Shown here piece by piece: positions 1 to 7,470 of a stretch of 14,973 nucleotides of DNA. The first letter of the stretch is position 1; the number at the start of each line of letters is the position of its first letter. The notes below the pieces were generated by a model. It searched no databases, was not told where the DNA came from, and was given only the letters and a program-made list of their open reading frames with translations. A program made the translations under genes and the position numbers. This DNA is from JAFDEI01 sp964196055 (lineage in GTDB: Bacteria > Myxococcota_A > UBA9160 > SMWR01): assembly GCA_964196055.1 (NCBI GenBank), contig CAXMSF010000360.1:1-14973 (forward strand), in the 5' to 3' direction.

Positions 1-47
1 TGTACCGTTCGGACATCGCCCTCTTCGGGCACGACGGAGTCCACGCG

Positions 48-533
48 ATGGTTCTCCTGCTCAAGAATCTCCTGTTCACCGTCATGGCACCAGGAACGGT
101 CGCGATCCTGATGCCTTGGTGGATCACGAGCGGGATTCCGGCGTCTTCAGGGCCGGCTCTCTTCCTCGCGCTCATTCTGTTTGTCATTGGCGGCGCGATA
201 TACACCTGGTGTGTCTGGGACTTCGCCGTCTTTGGGCGGGGCACTCCTGCGCCGATCGACGCTCCCAAGAAACTCGTGGTCCGGGGGCTCTACCGCACCA
301 CCAGAAATCCCATGTACCTGGGGGTTCTCAGCGTCATCCTGGCCTGGGCCGTGCTCTTCCAAGCACCCGCCCTCGTCGCCTACGCGAGTTTCGTGGCGAC
401 CGCGTTCCATCTGTTCATCGTCTTCTACGAAGAGCCGCATCTCGAGCGCGAGTTCGGCAGCGAATACGCAGCGTACAAGTCGGCGGTGGGTCGGTGGCTG
501 CCCGGACGATTCCGGCGATCGGCTCGACTATAG
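48..533 (+). CDS. Isoprenylcysteine carboxyl methyltransferase (ICMT/PEMT-like) family membrane protein
   Basis: This is a 161-residue integral membrane protein. Hydrophobic segments lie at about residues 5-25 and 36-57, and a long hydrophobic stretch at 91-127 is probably a helical hairpin. The family signature is clear: GLYRTTRNPMY at 80-90, then EEP at 128-130 followed by FGSEYAAY at 136-143, the S-adenosylmethionine-binding C-terminal part of ICMT/PEMT-type methyltransferases. Members transfer a methyl group from SAM to a small or lipid-like substrate at the inner membrane. The bacterial substrates are mostly unknown, so no specific substrate is assigned. The ATG at 48 is supported by a GGAG at 36-39, 8 nt upstream. 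The length fits short bacterial members (roughly 150-200 residues). What lies upstream is outside the window. The next gene is on the same strand but about 235-280 bp away, so operon membership is doubtful. Confidence 0.85.
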   Translation: MVLLLKNLLFTVMAPGTVAILMPWWITSGIPASSGPALFLALILFVIGGAIYTWCVWDFAVFGRGTPAPIDAPKKLVVRGLYRTTRNPMYLGVLSVILAWAVLFQAPALVAYASFVATAFHLFIVFYEEPHLEREFGSEYAAYKSAVGRWLPGRFRRSARL

Positions 534-768
534 GCGCGTCTTGCGCTCCATGACTCGGGAAAGCACACTGGCGTGAGCAAGGCGTGGTCCCGACGATTTC
601 CCCCTGTTCCTCTCGTGTAATTTGTTTGGAAGCCACGAGTTTGGAGCGAAGCCGATGACGCATCGCTACACCGGAATGTTTCCTCCGTTGTGCCGTCGGA
701 CGCCAGTTTTCGCATCAGGCGGTGCGGTCCGCCACGACTGCCGGAAGCGGTGGAGCCGACAGGCATAG
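534..768. other. Intergenic stretch with no supported gene
   Basis: I see no coding signal here. The overlapping reading frames in this stretch are short and do not resemble known proteins. A small inverted repeat (GGCGG/CCGCC arms, 718-733, 6-nt loop) lacks a T-run and sits about 35 bp before the extended start of the next gene. A TGTAAT hexamer near 637 resembles a -10 box, but I find no convincing -35 partner. Some promoter for the downstream DUF4105 gene probably lies here. Confidence 0.4.
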
Positions 769-816
769 ATGTTTCGCGTACTGATCGCTCTGGCGAGTAT
801 CGGGCTGCTCGGGTAG
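769..816 (+). other. In-frame N-terminal extension ending in TAG, directly before the DUF4105 start
   Basis: An ATG at 769 opens a 15-codon frame (MFRVLIALASIGLLG) that ends in TAG at 814-816. The next codon, in the same frame, is the ATG at 817 of the DUF4105 gene. The 15 residues look like the positively charged start and first half of a membrane helix, and the downstream residues (MALAIFF...) look like its continuation. A single TGG-to-TAG change (Trp to stop) would explain the arrangement. AGG lies 5 nt and GGAG 13 nt upstream of 769, while 817 has only a weak GGG-rich upstream region. It may be a nonsense mutation with re-initiation, a sequencing error, or a short leader peptide. Confidence 0.5.
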
Positions 817-1758
817 ATGGCGCTGGCCATCTTCTTCTCCCCGCTCGAGCCTTCGTGGCTGCGCGTGGGGCTCACCGCCCTCGTGCCTGTCGGCGCGATC
901 GTCGCGTTGTTCCTGGTCCGGCCGCTGTGGCGGGTGCCCGCTCTGATCGTAGCGGCATTCGTCATCGTCCTCGGCGCATGGCTTGCGATCTCGCCGTCCC
1001 ATGAACGGAATTGGCAGCCCGACGTGGCGACGTTGCCCTACGCAGAGATTCGCGGGGACCGCGTGACCGTGCACAACGTCCGGAACACGGACTACCGCAG
1101 CGAAACCGATTTCAGCATGCGGCTCGAGGACCGCGAGTTGGATCTTTCGAAGATTCGCTCCCTGGATCTCTTCCTCGTCTATTGGGGGTCACCCGCGATC
1201 GCCCATACCATCATGAGCTGGGGCTTCGAGGGCGATGAGTACCTGGCCATCTCGATCGAGACCCGCAAGGAGAAGAGCGAGGAATATTCCGCACTGCGCG
1301 GCTTCTTCCGCCAGTACGAGCTCATCTACGTGGTTGCGGACGAGCGCGATGTCGTGCGCCTGCGCTCGAACCATCGCGGTGAGGACGTCTACGTGTATCG
1401 GCTCGATGTTCCTCCGGAAGGTGCAGGGCAGCTGCTGCTCGGATATTTCGACGCCATCAACCAGCTGTACGAACGACCGGAGTGGTACAACGCAATGACG
1501 CACAACTGCACGACGACGATTCAGCACCTCGCCGGACGCTTGGAGCGCCGGTCGTGGTGGAGCTGGAAGCTCTTCCTGAACGGCTACCTCGATGAGCTGG
1601 GATACGAGAACGGCGCCTTCGACAACTCTCTGCCGTTCTCCGAACTCAAGGCGCGCAGCCACATCAATGCGCGCGCGCAGGCGGCCGATCGCGACCCGCG
1701 CTTCTCTATTCGAATTCGCGAAGGAATTCCGCGGATGACGGAGAGCCCGGAGACATGA
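817..1758 (+). CDS. DUF4105 (Lnb N-terminal-like) membrane-anchored protein
   Basis: The 313-residue protein has two hydrophobic segments in its first 55 residues, followed by a soluble, probably periplasmic domain. That domain matches the DUF4105 / Lnb N-terminal periplasmic family. Recognisable landmarks are the YWGSPAIAHTIMSWGF segment with His130, and MTHNCTTT with His229, Asn230 and Cys231. The conserved Cys and His residues are the likely catalytic centre. The family includes the N-terminal part of Lnb, an apolipoprotein N-acyltransferase-like enzyme, but most members have no demonstrated reaction, so I give no substrate. The coordinates start at the ATG directly after an in-frame TAG; the native protein may begin at 769 with the TAG codon as Trp. 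The gene converges on the truncated haemoglobin gene with a 22-bp gap and no visible terminator. Confidence 0.75.
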   Translation: MALAIFFSPLEPSWLRVGLTALVPVGAIVALFLVRPLWRVPALIVAAFVIVLGAWLAISPSHERNWQPDVATLPYAEIRGDRVTVHNVRNTDYRSETDFSMRLEDRELDLSKIRSLDLFLVYWGSPAIAHTIMSWGFEGDEYLAISIETRKEKSEEYSALRGFFRQYELIYVVADERDVVRLRSNHRGEDVYVYRLDVPPEGAGQLLLGYFDAINQLYERPEWYNAMTHNCTTTIQHLAGRLERRSWWSWKLFLNGYLDELGYENGAFDNSLPFSELKARSHINARAQAADRDPRFSIRIREGIPRMTESPET

Positions 1759-1780
1759 GTACTCGCGGCCGACAGCTTCA

Positions 1781-2161
1781 TCAGCGGCACATCTCGGCCA
1801 TCCTCGCGAACGCGTCCATCAGGAGCTCGCTGAGTTCGTCGTCGGCGTCGCATTCCGCGAGTGCCATTCGCATGCACAGCAGCCACGCGTCGCGTTCGGC
1901 CGCTCCGATGTCGAACGGTTCGTGGGCGGCTGGAATGACCACGCTGCCGAAGCGCTCGCGGTAGTTCTCGGGGCCACCCATCCAGCCGGTCAGGAACACG
2001 CCGAGCTTGTCGATCATCGGCGCGAGATCGCCGGCGTGCATGGCGCGAATGGTCGCGGCCTCCGGGAGCGTGTTCATGTGGTGGTAGAAGCGTGTAACGA
2101 GGCGCATGACGCCGGCATCGCCACCCAGGCGCTGGTAGGGGGATTCGACGGGCCCGCTCAT
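1781..2161 (-). CDS. Group II truncated haemoglobin (trHbO-like)
   Basis: This 126-residue globin is of the short 2-over-2 type. Haem-pocket positions can be placed by comparison with mycobacterial trHbO: Tyr26 in RFYHHM is B10, His80 in AAHEPF is the proximal F8 ligand, and Trp93 in RDAWLLCM is G8, the group II hallmark. The E-helix region ends in GGPENYRERFG, also typical of the group, and His42 occupies the CD1 position. Group II globins bind O2 and NO and are linked to oxygen chemistry or to nitrosative and peroxide stress; the role here is not shown. Its start lies only 25 bp after the RND pump stop on the same strand and has no clear Shine-Dalgarno sequence, so it is probably the last gene of the efflux operon and translated from the same message. 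Confidence 0.9.
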   Translation of the reverse strand: MSGPVESPYQRLGGDAGVMRLVTRFYHHMNTLPEAATIRAMHAGDLAPMIDKLGVFLTGWMGGPENYRERFGSVVIPAAHEPFDIGAAERDAWLLCMRMALAECDADDELSELLMDAFARMAEMCR

Positions 2162-2186
2162 TGCTTGGATCGCACGGCGTGAGCCC

Positions 2187-5100
2187 TCAAATGTGCATTC
2201 CCTCGGGCACGATGGCTGATAACTCGGCTTCTTCCATCGGGACTGAGGGTTTGCGACGCCACAGGAAGGCGGCGATGTCGTCGAGGATCACGTAGCCGCA
2301 CGGAACCAGGAAGAGCGTCATCACCGAGGCGTACAGCACGCCGAAGCCGAGCGAGATCGCCATCGGGATCAGCGGGCGCGCGGGAACCGCGGCCTCGAAC
2401 ATCAGCGGCAGCAGTCCGATGAAAGTCGTGACCGAAGTCAGCACGATCGGGCGAAAACGCAGAACTCCGGCTGTCGTGACCGCCTCGAGGAAAGCGACAC
2501 CCTGGGTGCGCCGCCGGTTGATGGTGTGGACCATTACGAGCGATGCATTCACCACCACGCCGGAAAGGGCGACGATGCCGAGAATCGAGAAGAAGACGAC
2601 GTCCCAGCTGAGGATCAGGTGGCCGAGAATTGCGCCGACGGCTCCGAAAGGGATGACACTCATGATCACGAGCGGTTGGGTATACGATTTCAACGGGACC
2701 GCGAGCAACGCGTAGATGATCAGCAGCGCCAGGAGGGCGCCGATCCCCAGGCCGACCATGGCGTCATCGCGCTCGCGCTGCTCGCCTCCGAGTCGGTAGC
2801 TCACGCCGGGGTAGTCGGCGAGGATCGAGGGGATGTCCGCTATCAGGTCTCCGAGCACCTTCTCGGGCGTGGCGACGGCACGGTCGACATCGCCGGTGAC
2901 GGTGACGACACGTTCGCGATCGGTGCGTTGAATCGTTGCATAGCCGCGAGCGAGCGTCGCGTCCGCGACCGCGGCGAAGGGCACCTCGATGCCTTCGCTG
3001 GTGCGAATTCGCATTTCCTCGAGCGATCCGAGCGACTGACGCTCTTCCTCGGGGTAACGGACCATGACGCGCACGTCGTCGCGCCCACGCTGCACGCGCT
3101 GGACTTCTTCGCCGTAGAAGGCCTGGCGCACCTGGCGGGCGAGATCCTGTTGCGTGAGCCCGAGCGGTCGCGCTTCGTCGCGCAGCGCGAGCTGTACCTC
3201 CTGCTTGCCGGCCCGGAACGAATCCGCGAGGTCGTGGACGCCGCGGTAGGTCGCGAGCTTGCTGCGGACTTTGCTCGAAGCTTTCGCGAGGATCGCCATC
3301 TCGCCGCCGCGTAGCTCGATGTTGATGGCCTCGCCCGCCGAGAAGGCGAGGGTGCTGAAGCTCAGCTCGACCGCGCCGGGGATCGAGCCATTGAGTTCGC
3401 GCCAGCGGCGCGCGATCACGCCGGTTTCGATCTCTCGCTCGTGCGACGGCGTGAGTTCGAGCCCGACCTCGGCCAGGTGGGCGCCGCCCGCGGCCATCGC
3501 GGGTGCCTGCGGTCCCGACCGCGCGAGCTGCTCGCCGATCGACGAGAACGTATGGACCACGATCGAGGGTCCGTCGATCTCGGCATCGAGTTCGGCCCGG
3601 AGGGCTTCGGCAGAGCGTTGCAGTTGTGCGACGGCGCGTTCGGTCTGTTCGAGCGGAATACCGCGCGGCATGTCGAGCGTGGCGAAGACGATGTCGCCGT
3701 CGACCGAGGGAAAGAACTGGTAGCGCATGCGGCCGCTGGCAAAGAGCGCGGCGGTCAGGATCAGCACGCCGATCGCGGAAGCCACCGTCACGTAGCGCCA
3801 CTCGATCGCGGAATCGAGGGCGCGAGCGTAGGTGTTGCGCGCGAAGCGTTCGAGGCCGTCGGCCATCGAGCCCTGGAACGCGATCCAGCGCGCGACGAAG
3901 CGGTTCGGTTCGCCGTGCTTCGAACGCGTTCGTCGGTGGGCGAGGTGCGCGGGCAGAACGAGTTGTGATTCGATCAGCGAGAAGAACAGGCAGAGGATCG
4001 CCGCGTAACCGATCACGCCGAAGAATTGGCCCATGCGGCCGGGCACCAGGATCAGCGGCAGAAAAGCGGCCACCGTGGTGAGCACGCCGAAGATCACCGG
4101 GACGCTGACTTCCTGGGTGCCGCGGATGGCGGCCTCGGTCTGGTTCTCGGCGGCTTCCTCGTGGGTATGGACGCTCTCGCCGATCACGATCGCGTCGTCG
4201 ACCAGGATTCCGAGCACGAGGATGAAGGCCATCACCGTCATGGTGCTGATCGAGATGCCGAAGGCGGGGAAACACGCGACCGCGCCGAGCAGTGCGATCG
4301 GCACGCCCGCCGCGACCCACATCGCGAGGCGGAAGCGGAGGAACAGCGTGAGGATCAACATCACGAGGAAGAGGCCGCTGCGAGCATTGCGGCCCAGCGT
4401 GTCGAGGCGCGTGACGAGGTCCGTCGATTCGTCGTTGAAGATCACCACGTGGACGCCCTCGGGGAGCGACGCTTCGAACGGACCGATCCAGTCCTTGACC
4501 GCCGCGGCCGCATCGAGAATGTCTTCGTCGCCGATCAATTTGACGTCGATCACGAGTGCGGGCAGACCGTTGAACTGGCCGCGCACGTCCGAGTCCTCGA
4601 AACCGTCCACGATCGTCGCAATTTCACCGAGGCGAACACTGGTTCCGTCATTGCGGGTGAGCACGATGATCTTCTCGAACTCACCGCCCTGGTAGGCCTG
4701 TCCGATCGTGCGGAGCAGGATCTCGCCGCCCGGTGTCTTGACCGATCCGCCGGGCAGGTCGATCGAGGAAGAGCGGACCGCCTGCGCGACCTGATCGAAG
4801 GTGAGGCCGTGCCTTCGCAGCGATTCCTCCGAGACTTCGAGCGAGATCTCGTAGGGGCGATCGTATTTGAGTTCGAGCTGTGAAATGCCCGGGAGGCTCG
4901 AGATCTCGTCGTACGCGCGCTGGCCGAGGGCCTTGAGATCCTTGTCGCCGACATCGCCCGAGATTGCGACCTGCAGCACGCGGCGCGCGACGATCAGCTT
5001 CGAGACTTTCGGCTTCTCGGCGTCGATGGGGAAGGAATCGATGCCGTTGATGCGGCTCTCGATCTCGTTGACGCCGGCGTCGACGTTCGAGCCCATCACG

Positions 5101-5387
5101 AATTCCACGAAGACGACGCAGGCTCCCTCGACGGCACGCGTGTTGATCCGGTCGATGTCGGGCGTGCCCTCGATTTCTTCCTCGACACGCAGACAGATCG
5201 ACTCCTCGACCTCCTCCGGCGACGCACCCGGGTACTCGATGCTGATATGCGCCATGTCGGTGTCGATCGCCGGAAATTCCTCCTGCTTGATCAGCGGCAG
5301 AGAGAGCAATCCCCCGACGATCATCACGAGCATCATCAGATTCGCGGCGACCGGGTTGTGGACGAACCACGCGATGATCCGATTCAC
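2187..5387 (-). CDS. RND superfamily efflux permease (AcrB/HAE-like)
   Basis: At 1066 residues this is a full-length inner-membrane RND transporter, normally a trimer driven by proton influx that exports substrates from the periplasm or membrane. The protein begins with the usual TM1 (IIAWFVHNPVAANLMMLVMI), and has the two large periplasmic loops and twelve expected transmembrane segments. The TM4 proton-relay pair is present as Asp397-Asp398 in LVDDAIVIGE. In TM10 the motif reads GVVVNASLVMVHTINR, with Ala948 where the SGVVVNDSLVLVDFIN-type relatives I know have Asp. The GTG start overlaps the stop of the adaptor gene (GTGA) and has no strong ribosome site of its own, implying translational coupling. 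With the adaptor upstream it forms two parts of a tripartite pump; no TolC-type partner is in the window. The substrate cannot be read from the sequence. The lack of His/Met-rich sites argues weakly against a metal pump. Confidence 0.93.
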   Translation of the reverse strand: MNRIIAWFVHNPVAANLMMLVMIVGGLLSLPLIKQEEFPAIDTDMAHISIEYPGASPEEVEESICLRVEEEIEGTPDIDRINTRAVEGACVVFVEFVMGSNVDAGVNEIESRINGIDSFPIDAEKPKVSKLIVARRVLQVAISGDVGDKDLKALGQRAYDEISSLPGISQLELKYDRPYEISLEVSEESLRRHGLTFDQVAQAVRSSSIDLPGGSVKTPGGEILLRTIGQAYQGGEFEKIIVLTRNDGTSVRLGEIATIVDGFEDSDVRGQFNGLPALVIDVKLIGDEDILDAAAAVKDWIGPFEASLPEGVHVVIFNDESTDLVTRLDTLGRNARSGLFLVMLILTLFLRFRLAMWVAAGVPIALLGAVACFPAFGISISTMTVMAFILVLGILVDDAIVIGESVHTHEEAAENQTEAAIRGTQEVSVPVIFGVLTTVAAFLPLILVPGRMGQFFGVIGYAAILCLFFSLIESQLVLPAHLAHRRTRSKHGEPNRFVARWIAFQGSMADGLERFARNTYARALDSAIEWRYVTVASAIGVLILTAALFASGRMRYQFFPSVDGDIVFATLDMPRGIPLEQTERAVAQLQRSAEALRAELDAEIDGPSIVVHTFSSIGEQLARSGPQAPAMAAGGAHLAEVGLELTPSHEREIETGVIARRWRELNGSIPGAVELSFSTLAFSAGEAINIELRGGEMAILAKASSKVRSKLATYRGVHDLADSFRAGKQEVQLALRDEARPLGLTQQDLARQVRQAFYGEEVQRVQRGRDDVRVMVRYPEEERQSLGSLEEMRIRTSEGIEVPFAAVADATLARGYATIQRTDRERVVTVTGDVDRAVATPEKVLGDLIADIPSILADYPGVSYRLGGEQRERDDAMVGLGIGALLALLIIYALLAVPLKSYTQPLVIMSVIPFGAVGAILGHLILSWDVVFFSILGIVALSGVVVNASLVMVHTINRRRTQGVAFLEAVTTAGVLRFRPIVLTSVTTFIGLLPLMFEAAVPARPLIPMAISLGFGVLYASVMTLFLVPCGYVILDDIAAFLWRRKPSVPMEEAELSAIVPEGMHI

Positions 5388-6568
5388 GAGGCGCGCTTCG
5401 TGGCCGCCGATGATTCTTCGGCGACCGGCTTGACCTGCATGCCCTCGACGACGATCTGGATCGGCGAGACGCAGATGCGCTCTCCCGCCGCGAGATCGCT
5501 GCGGATCAGAACGTCGTCGCGATCGATTCGGAGCACCTCGACGGATCGGGTACGCAGTCGGTTCTCCGCGTCGACGACGAGGACGTGGGAATCGTCGCGC
5601 ATCGCGTAGCGCGGCACCACGATGACGTCCTCCAGCACCGACCCCTCGATCTCGGCTTGCACGAACAGCCCGACCGCGAGCGGCGCGCGTGCATCGCCTG
5701 CGTCTTCGTCGGTCCGGTAGGGGTGTTCCACTCGTGCGACCACGTGCACCATGCGGCTGCGGGGATCGATCTCGCCCTCAGTGCGGACCACCCGCCCCAT
5801 CCATTCGTGCTCCATCCCCGCGAAACGCGCGCGCAGGCGGACGGCCGGGCCCTCGTCTTCGTTCGCCTCACGCATGTTGGGCAGGCGCAGATAGGCGAGT
5901 TGATCGTCGGCGATCGGCAGCCGGATCTCGGCGTAGTCGGTGGCGTAGATGCTGGCGATCGCCGCGCCGCGACTCACGAATTGCCCGACATCGACGCTTT
6001 CTTCGCGTACGCGACCCTCGAAGGGAGCCGTGATCTCGATGCGTGCGAGGTCCCATTCGGCCTGTTCGAGCGCGACGCGCGCATCGGCGAGGTTTGCGCT
6101 CGCCACATGATCGGCGCGTTGCGCCGAGCTGAGCTGCTGCGAACTCGCCACCTTGCGTTCGCTGAGCCGGCGCTGCCTGGCGAGTTCGGATTTCGCGAAC
6201 GTCGCCTCTCCCTCCGCACGCGCCACCGCCGATTTCGCGCGGTTCCGGGCCATTTCGTAGTCGCGCGCGTCGATTCGCAGCAGCGTTTCGCCCTTCAGGA
6301 AGAAGCCGCCCGAGACCAGCGCGGGCGAGACCCAGACGACGCGTCCCGAGACCTCGGGCACGACCGCGCTCTCGGTGCGAGGGGCGACCGTTCCCTGGCT
6401 GCGTACGCTGAGTGTTACGCTGTTCGCGGTCGGCGCGAGAGTACGCACCGCGGGGATGGCGCGATCCGGTGTCACGTTCTCGACCGACGGCGCTGTCGCG
6501 ACCAACAGGAAGGCGCCGATCAAGGAAGCGAGTACGACGAGGAAGGGAATGAGGAGGACCTTCTTCAT
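5384..6568 (-). CDS. RND efflux periplasmic adaptor subunit (HlyD/MFP family)
   Basis: This 394-residue membrane fusion protein joins the RND permease to an outer-membrane channel. It starts MKKVLLIPFLVVLASLIGAF, an N-terminal membrane anchor or signal segment without a lipobox. A split lipoyl (barrel-sandwich) domain follows at about 67-100 (EVSGRVVWVSPALV...GETLLRID) and 178-205 (ITAPFEGRVREESVDVGQFVSRG). These flank an Ala/Arg/Glu-rich coiled-coil hairpin at about 105-175. The beta-barrel and membrane-proximal domains fill the rest, ending in the usual VIVVPRYAM segment and a polar tail. The reading frame stays open 130 codons upstream, but that part overlaps the regulator gene in another frame. 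The ATG at 6568 makes an ATGA overlap with the regulator stop and has a GGGAG about 10 nt upstream. The stop overlaps the permease start by 4 bp. Confidence 0.93.
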   Translation of the reverse strand: MKKVLLIPFLVVLASLIGAFLLVATAPSVENVTPDRAIPAVRTLAPTANSVTLSVRSQGTVAPRTESAVVPEVSGRVVWVSPALVSGGFFLKGETLLRIDARDYEMARNRAKSAVARAEGEATFAKSELARQRRLSERKVASSQQLSSAQRADHVASANLADARVALEQAEWDLARIEITAPFEGRVREESVDVGQFVSRGAAIASIYATDYAEIRLPIADDQLAYLRLPNMREANEDEGPAVRLRARFAGMEHEWMGRVVRTEGEIDPRSRMVHVVARVEHPYRTDEDAGDARAPLAVGLFVQAEIEGSVLEDVIVVPRYAMRDDSHVLVVDAENRLRTRSVEVLRIDRDDVLIRSDLAAGERICVSPIQIVVEGMQVKPVAEESSAATKRAS

Positions 6569-7290
6569 GCGGTTCGACTCCCGGTCGCAGCGCGCAGGTT
6601 GCGCTCGGCCGTGATGCTGTCCAGGGTGTGCTTTCGGATCGCGCGCGTGAGCTCGTAGATCGCCTCGGAGGCTGCGGCGCCGTCGCACGTTTCGAGCGCA
6701 TGGCGCAGGCGGTGCAAGTGTGGTGCACGGATCGTCTGGGGCGCGGAGGTTTCCGGCACGGGCAGTCGGTCCATGAATTGCGTCTTCATGCCTCTGCGAA
6801 TCATCTGGAGCACCGGGTTCTCGCTCGCGTCGACGAAGCGGTCGAAGAGCTCGCGCGTGAGGCGAAAGCGTTCGCTCACATCGATGTCGTCGCTCAGCAA
6901 GCGGTCGACGAGTGCGTAGATGGTGGTTCGCTGTGCGTCCGTAGCGCGCTCCGCGCACAGGCGCGCGGACATCATGAACAGGCCGGAGAGCGCCTCGAGT
7001 ACCTGGTCGACGATCGCGGGATCGGGCGGATCCTGGAGGCCGAGCAGATGTTCGATCACGTCGAGGCTGGCGTGCTCGACGGGGGCCACGCGCGAACCCC
7101 CGGGCCGGATGTCGGCGAGGCCGAGTTGTTCGAGTTGCTTCAGCGCCTCGCGGACGGCGCCGCGGTGCGCCGAGAAGCGCTCGGCGAGGTCGCGCTCCGA
7201 AGGCAGGCGCTCACCACAGCGGTACTGGCCGCGCAATATTTCGTCTCGAAGCTCGGCCGCGATGGCCGCACTTCGCGATGTGGGCTGCAT
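6565..7290 (-). CDS. GntR-family (FadR subfamily) transcriptional regulator of the efflux operon
   Basis: The 241-residue protein has an N-terminal winged helix-turn-helix of the GntR type (about residues 8-72, including RLPSERDLAERFSAHRGAVREALKQL split across recognition helices) and an all-helical FCD/FadR-type effector domain (about 92-228). In many FCD domains a metal is bound by an Asp plus three His, the first within a DxxFH pattern. Here the matching stretch reads RELFDRFVDASENP, so that Asp and His are replaced, although His193 and His221 are possible remnants. The effector may therefore bind without metal, as in E. coli FadR. The gene is first in a minus-strand operon and its stop overlaps the adaptor start (ATGA). 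GGAG at complement 7301-7304 is the likely ribosome site. A FadR-like double operator lies 66-94 bp upstream, suggesting autoregulation of the operon. Confidence 0.88.
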   Translation of the reverse strand: MQPTSRSAAIAAELRDEILRGQYRCGERLPSERDLAERFSAHRGAVREALKQLEQLGLADIRPGGSRVAPVEHASLDVIEHLLGLQDPPDPAIVDQVLEALSGLFMMSARLCAERATDAQRTTIYALVDRLLSDDIDVSERFRLTRELFDRFVDASENPVLQMIRRGMKTQFMDRLPVPETSAPQTIRAPHLHRLRHALETCDGAAASEAIYELTRAIRKHTLDSITAERNLRAATGSRTA

Positions 7291-7355
7291 GTCGCTGCTT
7301 CTCCGGCGGGCGCGCTGGAGTCGGCGGGGTGGATCGACCCCGCTGTTGAGTCATG

Positions 7356-7384
7356 TTTGGTAGGTCCATTATGGTCGGACCAAA
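7356..7384. promoter_or_regulatory. Dyad operator with two FadR-type sites upstream of the GntR-led efflux operon
   Basis: A 29-bp imperfect dyad has 12-bp arms that match at 9 of 12 positions around an ATTAT centre. Within it are two copies of the FadR-family consensus TNGTNNNACNA: TGGTCGGACCA at 7372-7382 (exact) and TGGTAGGTCCA at 7358-7368 (one mismatch). Their centres are 14 bp apart. It lies in the only non-coding stretch before the regulator gene, so the local GntR protein is the natural ligand. That assignment is inference. Confidence 0.65.
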
Positions 7385-7398
7385 TCTGATTCCGTCAT
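7368..7398 (-). promoter_or_regulatory. Candidate sigma70-type promoter of the efflux operon
   Basis: On the minus strand CATAAT (complement 7368-7373) matches TATAAT at 5 of 6 positions and lies at the exact centre of the dyad operator. ATGACG (complement 7393-7398) matches TTGACA at 4 of 6, with a rather long 19-bp spacer. A regulator bound to the dyad would block RNA polymerase, consistent with repression. The -10 element is persuasive mainly because of its position; the -35 is weak. Confidence 0.35.
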
Positions 7399-7470
7399 TC
7401 TAGCCGGGTTGCGGAGTTTGTCCACGCTCCCGTCGCGAAGGGGGTCTGGATTCCGGAGGGGATGGCCCGA

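Noticed and set aside
2526..4883. Several long open frames on both strands within the RND gene (up to 518 codons)
   Set aside because: They are Arg- or Asp/His-rich shadow translations typical of high-GC coding DNA; the RND frame explains the whole region.
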